Shown here one piece after another: positions 12,543-20,772 of a stretch of DNA of 36,560 nt. Below the pieces are notes generated by a model. That model ran no database searches and had not been told where the DNA came from. It was given only the letters and a program-made list of their open reading frames with translations. Each line of letters opens with the position of its first letter. Position 1 is the first letter of the stretch. A program made the position numbers and the translations under genes. The DNA comes from an uncultured Lysobacterales bacterium (GTDB lineage: Bacteria; Pseudomonadota; Gammaproteobacteria; Xanthomonadales; Ahniellaceae). The stretch lies in assembly GCA_937924195.1 (NCBI GenBank), contig CALDVP010000025.1:1-36560 (forward strand), written 5' to 3'.

Positions 12543-14600
12543 GTGATCCCGCAATCCGTCCTGCTCGCCATCGTGCTGGCGCCGCTCTTCGGCGCCGTCG
12601 GCGCGGGCCTGTTCGGCCGCCAGATCGGCCGCGCCGGCGCGCACACGATCACGATCCTCGGCGTCGCGCTCTCCTGCGCGCTGTCGTGCTGGGTGCTGTG
12701 GCAGCTCGTGACGGGCGGCGCGCCGACCTTCAACGGGAACGTCTACACCTTCTTCGAGGTCGGTCGCTATTCGGCCCACGTCGGTTTCCTGGTCGACCGC
12801 CTGACCGCGGTGATGATGGTCGTCGTGACCTTCGTCTCGCTGCTGGTCCACGTCTACACCATCGGCTACATGGCTGATGACCCGGGCTACCAGCGCTTCT
12901 TCAGCTACATCTCGCTGTTCACGTTCTCGATGCTCATGCTGGTCATGAGCAACAACTTCCTACAGCTGTTCTTCGGCTGGGAGGCGGTGGGCCTGGTCTC
13001 GTACCTGCTCATCGGTTTCTGGTTCAAGCGTCCGACCGCGATCTTTGCGAACCTGAAGGCTTTCCTCGTCAATCGGGTCGGCGATTTCGGCTTCCTGCTC
13101 GGCATCGCGGCGGTCGTCTACTGGACCGGGAGCATGGATTACGCGACCGTGTTCGAGCGCGTCCAGGCCGGCGTGCTCGAGGGCGCGACCTTCTCGCCGT
13201 GGGCTGGCGCGGCGTGGGATGTGACGACGTTCATCTGCGTGTGCCTGTTCATCGGCGCGATGGGCAAGTCGGCGCAGGTGCCCTTGCACGTCTGGCTGCC
13301 GGACTCGATGGAGGGCCCGACCCCGATCTCGGCGCTGATCCACGCCGCGACCATGGTCACGGCCGGCATCTTCATGGTCGCGCGCACCTCGCCGCTCTTC
13401 GAGAACGCGCCGGCGGCGCTCGAGTTCGTGCTCTTCATCGGCGCGACCACGGCCTTCTTCACTGGGCTGATCGGACTCGTCCAGAACGACATCAAGCGCG
13501 TGGTCGCCTACTCGACGCTGTCGCAGCTCGGCTACATGACGGTCGCGCTCGGCGTCTCGGCCTACGGCGCCGCGATCTTCCATCTGATGACCCACGCCTT
13601 CTTCAAGGCGCTGCTGTTCCTCGCGGCGGGTTCGGTGATCATCGCGATGCATCACGAGCAGGACATGCGTCACATGGGCAACCTCCGGCGCTACCTGCCG
13701 TTGACCTTCTGGACCTCGATGATCGGCACGCTGGCGCTGGTCGGCACGCCGTTCTTCTCGGGCTTCTACTCGAAGGACGTCATCATCGAGGCCACCAAGC
13801 ACGCGGCCGAGAGCGGGAACTTCGTGCACCATTACGCGAAGTGGCTGGTGCTGGCCGGTGTCTTCGTGACCTCGCTTTACAGCTTCCGGCTGATCTACCT
13901 GGCTTTCTTTGGCAAGGAGCGCTTCGTCGTCGATGCGAGCCACGGCGGCCACGGCCATGGAAGTGCGCACGACGATCACCATGACGACCACCACGGGCAC
14001 CACACGCCCGGCCACCTCGCGCATCCCCCGCACGAGTCGCCGTGGGTGGTCACGCTGCCGCTGGTGCTGCTCGCGATCCCGTCGGTCGCGATCGGCTTCC
14101 TTACGGTCCAGCCGATGCTCTTTGGCGGATTCTTCGACGGCGCGATCTTCGTCAAGCCCGAGCACGACATGGTCGCGCGCATCGGCGAGCACTTCGGCAG
14201 CCCGCTCACCTTTGGTCTGCACGGCTTCGTGACCCCGGCGTTCTGGCTAGCGCTCGGCGGTTTCGCCGCGGCGACGCTGATGTACCTCGTGAAGCCCGAG
14301 CTCGCGGGCCGGGCGCGCGCGGCCTTCGCGCCGGTCGTGACGGTGCTCGAGCGCAAGTATGGCTTCGATGACTTCTACCAGGCCGTTTTCATGCGCGGCA
14401 GTGTGCGGCTGGGCCGCGGGCTATGGCGCGGTGGCGACGTCGCGGTGATCGACGATGGCCTCGTCAATGGCTCGGCTGATGTCGTCGACCGAATCGCAGG
14501 GCTCGTGCGCCGCGCCCAGTCGGGCTACCTCTATCACTATGCGTTCTCGATGATCCTCGGACTCATCGTGCTGCTTGGTTTCTTCGCATGGCCGCGCTGA
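12543..14600 (+). CDS. nuoL: NADH-quinone oxidoreductase subunit L (GTG start)
   Basis: LLVHVYTIGYMADDPGYQRFFSYISLFTFSMLMLVMSNNFLQLFFGWEAVGLVSYLLIGFW, MEGPTPISALIHAATMVTAGIFMVAR. Confidence 0.96.
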   Translation: MIPQSVLLAIVLAPLFGAVGAGLFGRQIGRAGAHTITILGVALSCALSCWVLWQLVTGGAPTFNGNVYTFFEVGRYSAHVGFLVDRLTAVMMVVVTFVSLLVHVYTIGYMADDPGYQRFFSYISLFTFSMLMLVMSNNFLQLFFGWEAVGLVSYLLIGFWFKRPTAIFANLKAFLVNRVGDFGFLLGIAAVVYWTGSMDYATVFERVQAGVLEGATFSPWAGAAWDVTTFICVCLFIGAMGKSAQVPLHVWLPDSMEGPTPISALIHAATMVTAGIFMVARTSPLFENAPAALEFVLFIGATTAFFTGLIGLVQNDIKRVVAYSTLSQLGYMTVALGVSAYGAAIFHLMTHAFFKALLFLAAGSVIIAMHHEQDMRHMGNLRRYLPLTFWTSMIGTLALVGTPFFSGFYSKDVIIEATKHAAESGNFVHHYAKWLVLAGVFVTSLYSFRLIYLAFFGKERFVVDASHGGHGHGSAHDDHHDDHHGHHTPGHLAHPPHESPWVVTLPLVLLAIPSVAIGFLTVQPMLFGGFFDGAIFVKPEHDMVARIGEHFGSPLTFGLHGFVTPAFWLALGGFAAATLMYLVKPELAGRARAAFAPVVTVLERKYGFDDFYQAVFMRGSVRLGRGLWRGGDVAVIDDGLVNGSADVVDRIAGLVRRAQSGYLYHYAFSMILGLIVLLGFFAWPR

Positions 14601-14637
14601 TGAAAGTCTCGCGAACCACGGACTGGCTGCTTTCGTC

Positions 14638-16152
14638 ATGACTGCCGACTGGCCCCTGCTTTCCCTTCTGGTCTGGCTGCCGATCGTCGGCGGCGCACTG
14701 GTCCTCGGATTCGGCGCCGACCGCGCGCGCGAGGCGCGCTGGGCCGGCCTCGTCGTCGCGCTCGCCACGCTGCTGCTGTCGATTCCGCTGTACACCGATT
14801 TCGACGGCTCGAGCGCCGTGATGCAGTTCGTCGAACGCCACGAGTGGATCGCCGCGATCAACGCCTGGTACCACCTCGGTGTCGACGGTGTCTCGGTTGC
14901 GCTGATCCTGCTGACCGCGTTCTGCACCGTGCTGGTGCTGGTTGGCGCGTGGGAATCGATCGAGGATCGCGCCCACCAGTACGTCGCCAGCTTCCTGATC
15001 CTCGAAGGCATGATGATCGGCGTGTTCGCGGCGCTGGACGCGCTGCTGTTCTACGTCTTCTTCGAGGCGATGCTGGTGCCGATGTTCATCATCATCGGCA
15101 TCTGGGGCGGGCCACGCCGCGTCTACGCCAGCATCAAGTTCTTCCTCTACACCTTCTTGGGCTCGATCTTCATGCTGGTCGGGCTGGTGTACCTGTACCT
15201 CAAGGCCGGCAACTGGGAGCTGGCGCAGTGGGCGCTGTTGCCGCTGAATGCAACCGAACAAATGTGGCTGTTCTTCGCCTTCCTGGTCGCCTTCGCGGTC
15301 AAGGTGCCGATGTGGCCGGTGCACACCTGGCTTCCGGATGCCCATGTCGAGGCGCCGACCGGCGGCTCGGTGATCCTGGCGGCGATCATGCTCAAGATCG
15401 GCGGCTACGGCTTCCTGCGCTTCTCGCTGCCGGTCACGCCCGACGCCTCGCAGGAGTGGGCTTGGCTGGTGATCGCGCTGTCGCTGGTCGCCGTGATCTA
15501 CGTCGGCCTCGTGGCGCTGGTCCAGGAGGACATGAAGAAGCTGATCGCGTACTCGTCGATCTCGCACATGGGCTTCGTGACCCTCGGCACGTTCATCGCT
15601 TTTGCGCTGGTGCGCGAAGCCGGCAACGCCGACGCCGCGCGCCTGGGCCTGCAGGGCGCGATGGTCCAGATGGTCTCGCACGGCTTCATTTCCGGCGCGA
15701 TGTTCTCCTGCGTCGGCGTGCTCTACGACCGGATGCACAGCCGCATGATCCGCGATTACGGCGGGGTCGCGAACTCGATGCCGTGGTTCGCTGCCCTGTT
15801 CGTGTTGTTCGCGATGGCGAACTCCGGCCTGCCCGGCACCAGCGGCTTCGTCGGCGAGTTCATGGTCATCATCGCCGCGTTCCAGGCCAATCCATGGTTC
15901 GCGGTGTTGGCAGGGCTGACGCTGGTGATCGGCGCCGCCTACACGCTCTGGCTGGTCAAGCGCGTGATCTTCGGCGAGGTCGCGAACCAGGAGGTCCGCG
16001 AACTCAAGGACATCGACGCGCGCGAGGCCTTCGTCCTTTGCGCCTTCGCGGTTGCGGTGCTGCTGGTCGGTGTGTGGCCGGCACCGCTGATCGAACTGAT
16101 GGACGCCTCGCTGGCGGCGCTGGCCGACCACATCAGCGCCGGGAAGCTCTGA
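14638..16152 (+). CDS. nuoM: NADH-quinone oxidoreductase subunit M
   Basis: FFEAMLVPMFIIIGIWGG, VKVPMWPVHTWLPDAHVEAPTGGSVILAAIMLKIGGYGFLRF. Start MTADWPLLSL placed inside ORF 14575..16152. Confidence 0.96.
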   Translation: MTADWPLLSLLVWLPIVGGALVLGFGADRAREARWAGLVVALATLLLSIPLYTDFDGSSAVMQFVERHEWIAAINAWYHLGVDGVSVALILLTAFCTVLVLVGAWESIEDRAHQYVASFLILEGMMIGVFAALDALLFYVFFEAMLVPMFIIIGIWGGPRRVYASIKFFLYTFLGSIFMLVGLVYLYLKAGNWELAQWALLPLNATEQMWLFFAFLVAFAVKVPMWPVHTWLPDAHVEAPTGGSVILAAIMLKIGGYGFLRFSLPVTPDASQEWAWLVIALSLVAVIYVGLVALVQEDMKKLIAYSSISHMGFVTLGTFIAFALVREAGNADAARLGLQGAMVQMVSHGFISGAMFSCVGVLYDRMHSRMIRDYGGVANSMPWFAALFVLFAMANSGLPGTSGFVGEFMVIIAAFQANPWFAVLAGLTLVIGAAYTLWLVKRVIFGEVANQEVRELKDIDAREAFVLCAFAVAVLLVGVWPAPLIELMDASLAALADHISAGKL

Positions 16153-16153
16153 G

Positions 16154-17602
16154 ATGAACGTGAACGTTGGCATGGCCGACCTTATGTCGCTGGCGCCCGA
16201 GCTGTTCCTGCTTGGCGCGGCGCTCTCGATCCTGATGATCGACTTGTTCGTGTCCCAGCAGCGGCGTGGCCTCACGCACTTCCTGTCGCTGTTGGCGCTG
16301 GTGCTGACCGCGATCCTGACGCTGCGCCCGCATACGGAGGAGATCCGTGTCTTCGGCGGCATGTTCGTGCGCGACGGCGCGGCCGACCTGCTCAAGGTCG
16401 CAATGCTGGTGACGATGGCCGCGGTCTTTGTCTACGCGAAGCCCTATCTGCGCGACCGCGGGCTTTTCGTCGGCGAGTTCTACGTGCTGGCGCTGTTCGG
16501 CACGCTTGGCATGATGCTGATGGCCTCGTCGGCAAACCTGCTGTTGCTCTACCTCGGACTCGAGCTGCTGGCGTTGTCTTCGTATGCGCTCGTCGCACTG
16601 AACCGCGACTCGTCCCTCTCGTCCGAGGCGGCGATGAAGTACTTCGTGCTCGGTGCGCTAGCCTCGGGGATGTTGCTCTACGGCATGTCGATGGTCTACG
16701 GCGCCACCGGATCGCTCGACTTCGGCTCGATCCACGGCGCGGCCTCGCTGGCCTACGAAAATCGTAACCTGCTGGTGCTCGGCGTCACCTTCATCGTCGT
16801 CGGCACCGCGTTCAAGCTCGGCGCCGCGCCGTTCCACATGTGGCTGCCGGATGTCTACGAGGGTTCGCCGACCGCGGTAACGCTGTTCCTCGCCAGCGCG
16901 CCGAAGATCGCGGCCTTTGCGATGGCCTATCGCCTGCTCGGCGACGCACTCGGCCCGATGGCGCTCGAATGGCAGCAAATGTTGGCAGTGCTCGCGGTGC
17001 TCTCGCTCGCGATCGGCAATCTCGCCGCGATCATGCAGACGAACCTGAAGCGGATGCTCGCGTACTCGACTGTCTCGCACATCGGATTCCTGCTGCTGGG
17101 CCTCGCCAGCGGCACCAACGACGGCTTCGCCGCGTCGATGTTCTATGCAATCACCTATGCGATCGGCGCCGCCGCGGCCTTCGGCCTGATCATCCTGCTC
17201 GCGCGCAACGGGCGCGAGGCCGACCAGATCGCCGACTTCAGCGGCCTCAACCAGCGCAACCCTTGGTACGCGCTGCTGATGCTGATGGTCATGGCCTCGA
17301 TGGCCGGCGTGCCGATCTGGGTCGGCTTCGTCGCCAAGCTGGCGGTGCTGAAGGCCGCGGTCGGGGCAGGGCTGCTCTGGCTCGCGATCGTCGGTGCGGT
17401 GTTTGCGGTGATCGGCGCCTTCTACTACCTGCGCGTCATCAAGGTCATGTACTTCGACCCGCCGGCCGATCCGGAGCCGTTTGCGCTGCCAGACGACCGC
17501 CCGTTCCGCATCCTGCTCTCGATCAACGGCCTCGCGCTGCTCGGCCTCGGCATCTTCGCCGGCCCGCTGTGGGCCTGGTGTCTCGAGGTCGCCTCGCGCT
17601 AA
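16154..17602 (+). CDS. nuoN: NADH-quinone oxidoreductase subunit N
   Basis: LLLYLGLELLALSSYALVAL, FKLGAAPFHMWLPDVYEGSPTAVTLFLASAPKIAAFAMAYRLL. ORF start listed at 16154 (ATG). Confidence 0.95.
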   Translation: MNVNVGMADLMSLAPELFLLGAALSILMIDLFVSQQRRGLTHFLSLLALVLTAILTLRPHTEEIRVFGGMFVRDGAADLLKVAMLVTMAAVFVYAKPYLRDRGLFVGEFYVLALFGTLGMMLMASSANLLLLYLGLELLALSSYALVALNRDSSLSSEAAMKYFVLGALASGMLLYGMSMVYGATGSLDFGSIHGAASLAYENRNLLVLGVTFIVVGTAFKLGAAPFHMWLPDVYEGSPTAVTLFLASAPKIAAFAMAYRLLGDALGPMALEWQQMLAVLAVLSLAIGNLAAIMQTNLKRMLAYSTVSHIGFLLLGLASGTNDGFAASMFYAITYAIGAAAAFGLIILLARNGREADQIADFSGLNQRNPWYALLMLMVMASMAGVPIWVGFVAKLAVLKAAVGAGLLWLAIVGAVFAVIGAFYYLRVIKVMYFDPPADPEPFALPDDRPFRILLSINGLALLGLGIFAGPLWAWCLEVASR

Positions 17603-18084
17603 GCGCTCGGCCGGGGTCGGATCGGGCGCGGCGGGCCGCCCGCGCTCGGCCGCATAGGCGCCGAGCAGCGGGAACAGCGCCGCGTTCTCATCGTGCGCGC
17701 GGCGCAGCGCCGGGTAGTGCCGCCACCCCACGTCCAGCGACCGCGCCCGCAGCAGTCGGCCTGCGGCCAGCAGCTGGCAGCGCTCGATCACACGCGCCAG
17801 GCGCGGCTGCCCGCCGGCCTCCAGCGCCTGCGCGTGCGCTGGCAACTCAACCGCCAGCTGTTGGCGGCCCGAGCGCGGCAGCGCCTCGAACACGACCTCG
17901 ATCCACGGCCCACGCGTCGGCCGGCCGCGCGGTCAGCATCAGCTCGTGGACGCGCCGCGTCGCGCGCGTCGGCGACCAGGTCGAGCAGCGGCCCCGTATC
18001 CAACCGCACCCGGAAGGGCTCGCGCTCCGGCCCATAGCCGGCCAGTCCGAAGTCGATCGTCAGCACCGGCTCGAAACCCGCCAT
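17603..18084 (-). pseudogene. Frameshift-interrupted gene of unknown function (or uncorrected sequencing indels); 3' end not defined
   Basis: A perfect AAGGAGG lies 5 nt before ATG on the minus strand. The product begins MAGFEPVLTIDFGLAGYGPEREPFRVRLDTGPLLDLVADARDA, continues in a second frame (ATRRVHELMLTARPADAWAVD) and a third (IEVVFEALPRSGRQQLAVELPAHAQALEAGGQPRLARVIERCQLLAAGRLLRARSLDVGWRHYPALRRAHDENAALFPLLGAYAAERGRP). Confidence 0.6.
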
Positions 18085-18365
18085 CGCATCCTCCTTATTG
18101 CCCAGGGAGGCACAGCGTGCGCGGTGGGTGTCGTACGGACCGAGACGGCGCGTGTCGGTCGCAGGGCCTGCCGGTCGGATGCGTTGCGCAGGTGTGCTTC
18201 ACGTCATCGGCTGGGCTCGTGCGGTACTCAGCTGCGCAATGGGCCGTGTTGCGGGCCCTTCTGGAGGGCTGGTGACCAAGCTCCGGCGGTGGGGCAGCGG
18301 GAGGATCCTGGGCCCGGGGTGGTGCGCAAGAATCAAGCAGCGGCGCGGGTTTGCGAGTGGCGTGC

Positions 18366-18394
18366 TTGCACGTCCCCGGGGCGCCCGCTATATT
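18366..18394 (+). promoter_or_regulatory. Sigma-70-type promoter of the initiator tRNA / rimP-nusA-infB operon
   Basis: -35 TTGCAC (18366-18371), 17-nt spacer, -10 TATATT (18389-18394), then a GC-rich discriminator 'CGTCGC' just before the tRNA at 18409. Confidence 0.8.
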
Positions 18395-18408
18395 CGTCGC
18401 TTGCGTGA

Positions 18409-18485
18409 TGCGGGGTGGAGCAGTCTGGCAGCTCGTCGGGCTCATAACCCGAAGGTCGCAGGTTCAAATCCTGCCCCCGCTACCA
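18409..18485 (+). tRNA. Initiator tRNA-fMet, anticodon CAT
   Basis: 77 nt, TGCGGGGTGGAGCAG...TCGGG-CTCATAA-CCCGA...CCCCGCTACCA. It has three consecutive G:C pairs in the anticodon stem, A11:U24, and an unpaired 1:72, all initiator hallmarks. CCA is encoded. Confidence 0.95.
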
Positions 18486-18522
18486 AACCTTTCAGCGTCG
18501 GGCGTCCGCGTCCGACACCCGA

Positions 18523-18554
18523 AAAGGCTCCCGCGTGGAGCCTTTCGCGTTTTT
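18523..18554 (+). terminator. Rho-independent terminator/attenuator between tRNA-fMet and rimP
   Basis: Perfect 9-bp stem AAAGGCTCC-CGCGT-GGAGCCTTT, then CGCG and five T. Confidence 0.75.
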
Positions 18555-18594
18555 GACGGATGCGTTCCGGCCCGTCCGGGACGTCGGCAGGCAG

Positions 18595-19248
18595 ATGAAG
18601 CGACAGGACCTCGATCAGATCGTCGGACCGGTGGTGGACTCGCTCGGTCTCGAGTTCCTCGGGATCGAGTTCGTTCCCGGCCGCCGTTCGAGCCTCTTGC
18701 GCGTGTACATCGACGCGCCGGGTCGGTACGTGGCGCTCGAGGACTGCGAGGCGGTGAGCCGGCAGCTCGGCGCAGTGCTGGACGTCGAGGACCCGATCGC
18801 GGGCGCCTTCGACCTCGAAGTGTCCTCGCCGGGCTTCGACCGGCCCCTGTTCACGCCGGCGCACTTCGCGCGGTTTGCGGGACAGGCGGTGAAGGTCCTG
18901 ACCAGTCTGCCGATCGGCGGGCGGCGGCGCTTCCAAGGTCCGGTCGCGGCAGTCGATGACGAGGCGGTGACCATCGCCCAGGACGGCGCCGAAGTCCGCA
19001 TTGCGCACGCGAACATCCAGCGCGCGAACCTGGTGCCGGACTACTCCGCCTACGACGCGCAGCCCAAGGGCGGGCGCGCCAGGCCCGGTGGCGCGGCTGC
19101 AGGCCGGCCGAAGCCCGCGCCGGGAGCCGAGCCGAAGGGTGAAGGCAGTTCGAAGGCTGCGGCCAAAGCGGAGCCGAAGGCGCGGGCCAGGACCAACGAG
19201 ATCACGCAAACCGGTCGACGCGGGTCGGCCACCGGAAGGAAGCCATGA
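18595..19248 (+). CDS. rimP: Ribosome maturation factor RimP with an extended basic C-terminal tail
   Basis: LGLEFLGIEFVPGRRSSLLRVYIDAPGRYVALEDCEAVSRQLGAVLDVEDPIAGAFDLEVSSPGFDRPLFTPAHFARFAGQAVKV, upstream of nusA. Confidence 0.95.
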   Translation: MKRQDLDQIVGPVVDSLGLEFLGIEFVPGRRSSLLRVYIDAPGRYVALEDCEAVSRQLGAVLDVEDPIAGAFDLEVSSPGFDRPLFTPAHFARFAGQAVKVLTSLPIGGRRRFQGPVAAVDDEAVTIAQDGAEVRIAHANIQRANLVPDYSAYDAQPKGGRARPGGAAAGRPKPAPGAEPKGEGSSKAAAKAEPKARARTNEITQTGRRGSATGRKP

Positions 19249-20732
19249 CGAAGGAAGTATTGCTGGTCGTCGATGCCGTCGCACACGAGAAGGGTGTCGA
19301 GAAGGGCGTCATCTTCGAGGCGCTGGAGGCGGCTCTGGCATCGGCCGCGAAGAAGCGCTACCACGACCAGGACGTCGCGATCCGTGTCGCGATCAACCGC
19401 TCGAACGGTGAATACGAGACCTTCCGGCGTTGGGAGGTGGTGGCCGACGACGTGGTGATGGAGTCGCCCGACCGCCAGATTCGACTGATGGATGCGGTGG
19501 ACATCAAGCCGGATGCACGGATCGGCGACTTCATCGAGGAGCAAGTCGAGAACGCCGAGTTCGGGCGCATCGCGGCGCAGGCGGCGAAGCAGGTGATCGT
19601 GCAGCGCGTGCGCGAAGCCGAGCGCGCGAAGGTGGTGGAGCAGTTCAAGGACCGCGTCGGCGAACTGGTGACCGGCATCGTCAAGCGCGTCGAGCGCGGC
19701 AACATCTATGTCGATCTCGGTGGCAACGCCGAGGGTTTCGTGCCGCGCGAGAAGGCGATCCCGCGTGAGAACGTGCGGGCCGGCGACCGGCTGCGCGGCT
19801 ACCTCGCGGAAGTCCGCGCCGAGGCGCGCGGCCCGCAGCTCTTCATCTCGCGCACCGCGCCGGAGTTCATGATGGAGCTGTTCAAGCTCGAGGTGCCGGA
19901 GGTCGGCCAGGGCCTGGTCGAGATCATGGCCTGCGCGCGCGATCCGGGCGACCGCGCCAAGATCGCGGTTCGCGCCAAGGACACTCGCACCGATCCGATC
20001 GGCGCGTGCATCGGCATGCGCGGCTCGCGTGTGCAGGCGGTGACCAACGAGCTCAACGGTGAGCGCGTCGACATCATCTTGTGGAACGACAATCCGGCGC
20101 AGTTCGTGATCAACGCGATGGCGCCGGCGGCGGTCGAGTCGATCATCGTCGACGAGGAGAAGCACTCGATGGACATCGCGGTCGCCGAATCCGAGCTGTC
20201 CAAGGCGATCGGCCGCGGTGGCCAGAACGTGAAGCTGGCAAGCCGGCTGACGGGCTGGCAACTCAACGTGATGACCCAGGCCGACGTGCAGGCCAAGAGC
20301 GAGGCCGAGCAGGAAGCGGCGAAGAAGCTGTTCATGGAAAAGCTCGAAGTCGACGAGGAAATCGCGTCGATCCTGGTGCAGGAGGGCTTCTCGACGGTCG
20401 AGGAGATCGCCTACGTGCCGCCGTCGGAGCTGCTGGCGGTCGAGGAGTTCGACGAGGACATCGTCGAGGAGCTGCGCGCCCGCGCTCGCGACGCGCTGCT
20501 GACGCAGATGCTGGCGCAGGAAGAAGCACTCGAGGACAACCCACTGCTGGAGCTCGAGGGCATGACGGCGGAGATCGCCGAGAAGCTCGCCGAGCGCGGC
20601 GTGCGCTCGATGGAGGATCTGGCCGATCTCGCGGTCGACGAGATCACCGACATCGAGGGCGTCGACGAGGCGCAGGCCGGGGCCTGGATCATGGCGGCGC
20701 GCGCGCCGCTGTTCGAGGCCGAGCAGGGCTGA
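19245..20732 (+). CDS. nusA: Transcription termination/antitermination factor NusA
   Basis: [76 protein letters not shown] (S1-KH-KH). Confidence 0.97.
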   Translation: MTKEVLLVVDAVAHEKGVEKGVIFEALEAALASAAKKRYHDQDVAIRVAINRSNGEYETFRRWEVVADDVVMESPDRQIRLMDAVDIKPDARIGDFIEEQVENAEFGRIAAQAAKQVIVQRVREAERAKVVEQFKDRVGELVTGIVKRVERGNIYVDLGGNAEGFVPREKAIPRENVRAGDRLRGYLAEVRAEARGPQLFISRTAPEFMMELFKLEVPEVGQGLVEIMACARDPGDRAKIAVRAKDTRTDPIGACIGMRGSRVQAVTNELNGERVDIILWNDNPAQFVINAMAPAAVESIIVDEEKHSMDIAVAESELSKAIGRGGQNVKLASRLTGWQLNVMTQADVQAKSEAEQEAAKKLFMEKLEVDEEIASILVQEGFSTVEEIAYVPPSELLAVEEFDEDIVEELRARARDALLTQMLAQEEALEDNPLLELEGMTAEIAEKLAERGVRSMEDLADLAVDEITDIEGVDEAQAGAWIMAARAPLFEAEQG

Positions 20733-20772
20733 TCGACCGGAACCACCGGCCGGGCGACACACGCGGAGAGAG

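Noticed and set aside
14563-16395. 610-aa minus-strand ORF antisense to nuoM
   Set aside because: Antisense artefact of a high-GC gene; product is rich in Arg/His/Asp/Gln with no domain signal. The same applies to the other long antisense ORFs over nuoF, nuoL, nuoN, pnp and clpA.
18098-18556. Plus-strand 152-aa ORF across the tRNA-fMet gene
   Set aside because: Translates through the tRNA and the promoter; '...NPKVAGSNPAPATKP' is the typical spurious peptide from tRNA 3' halves.
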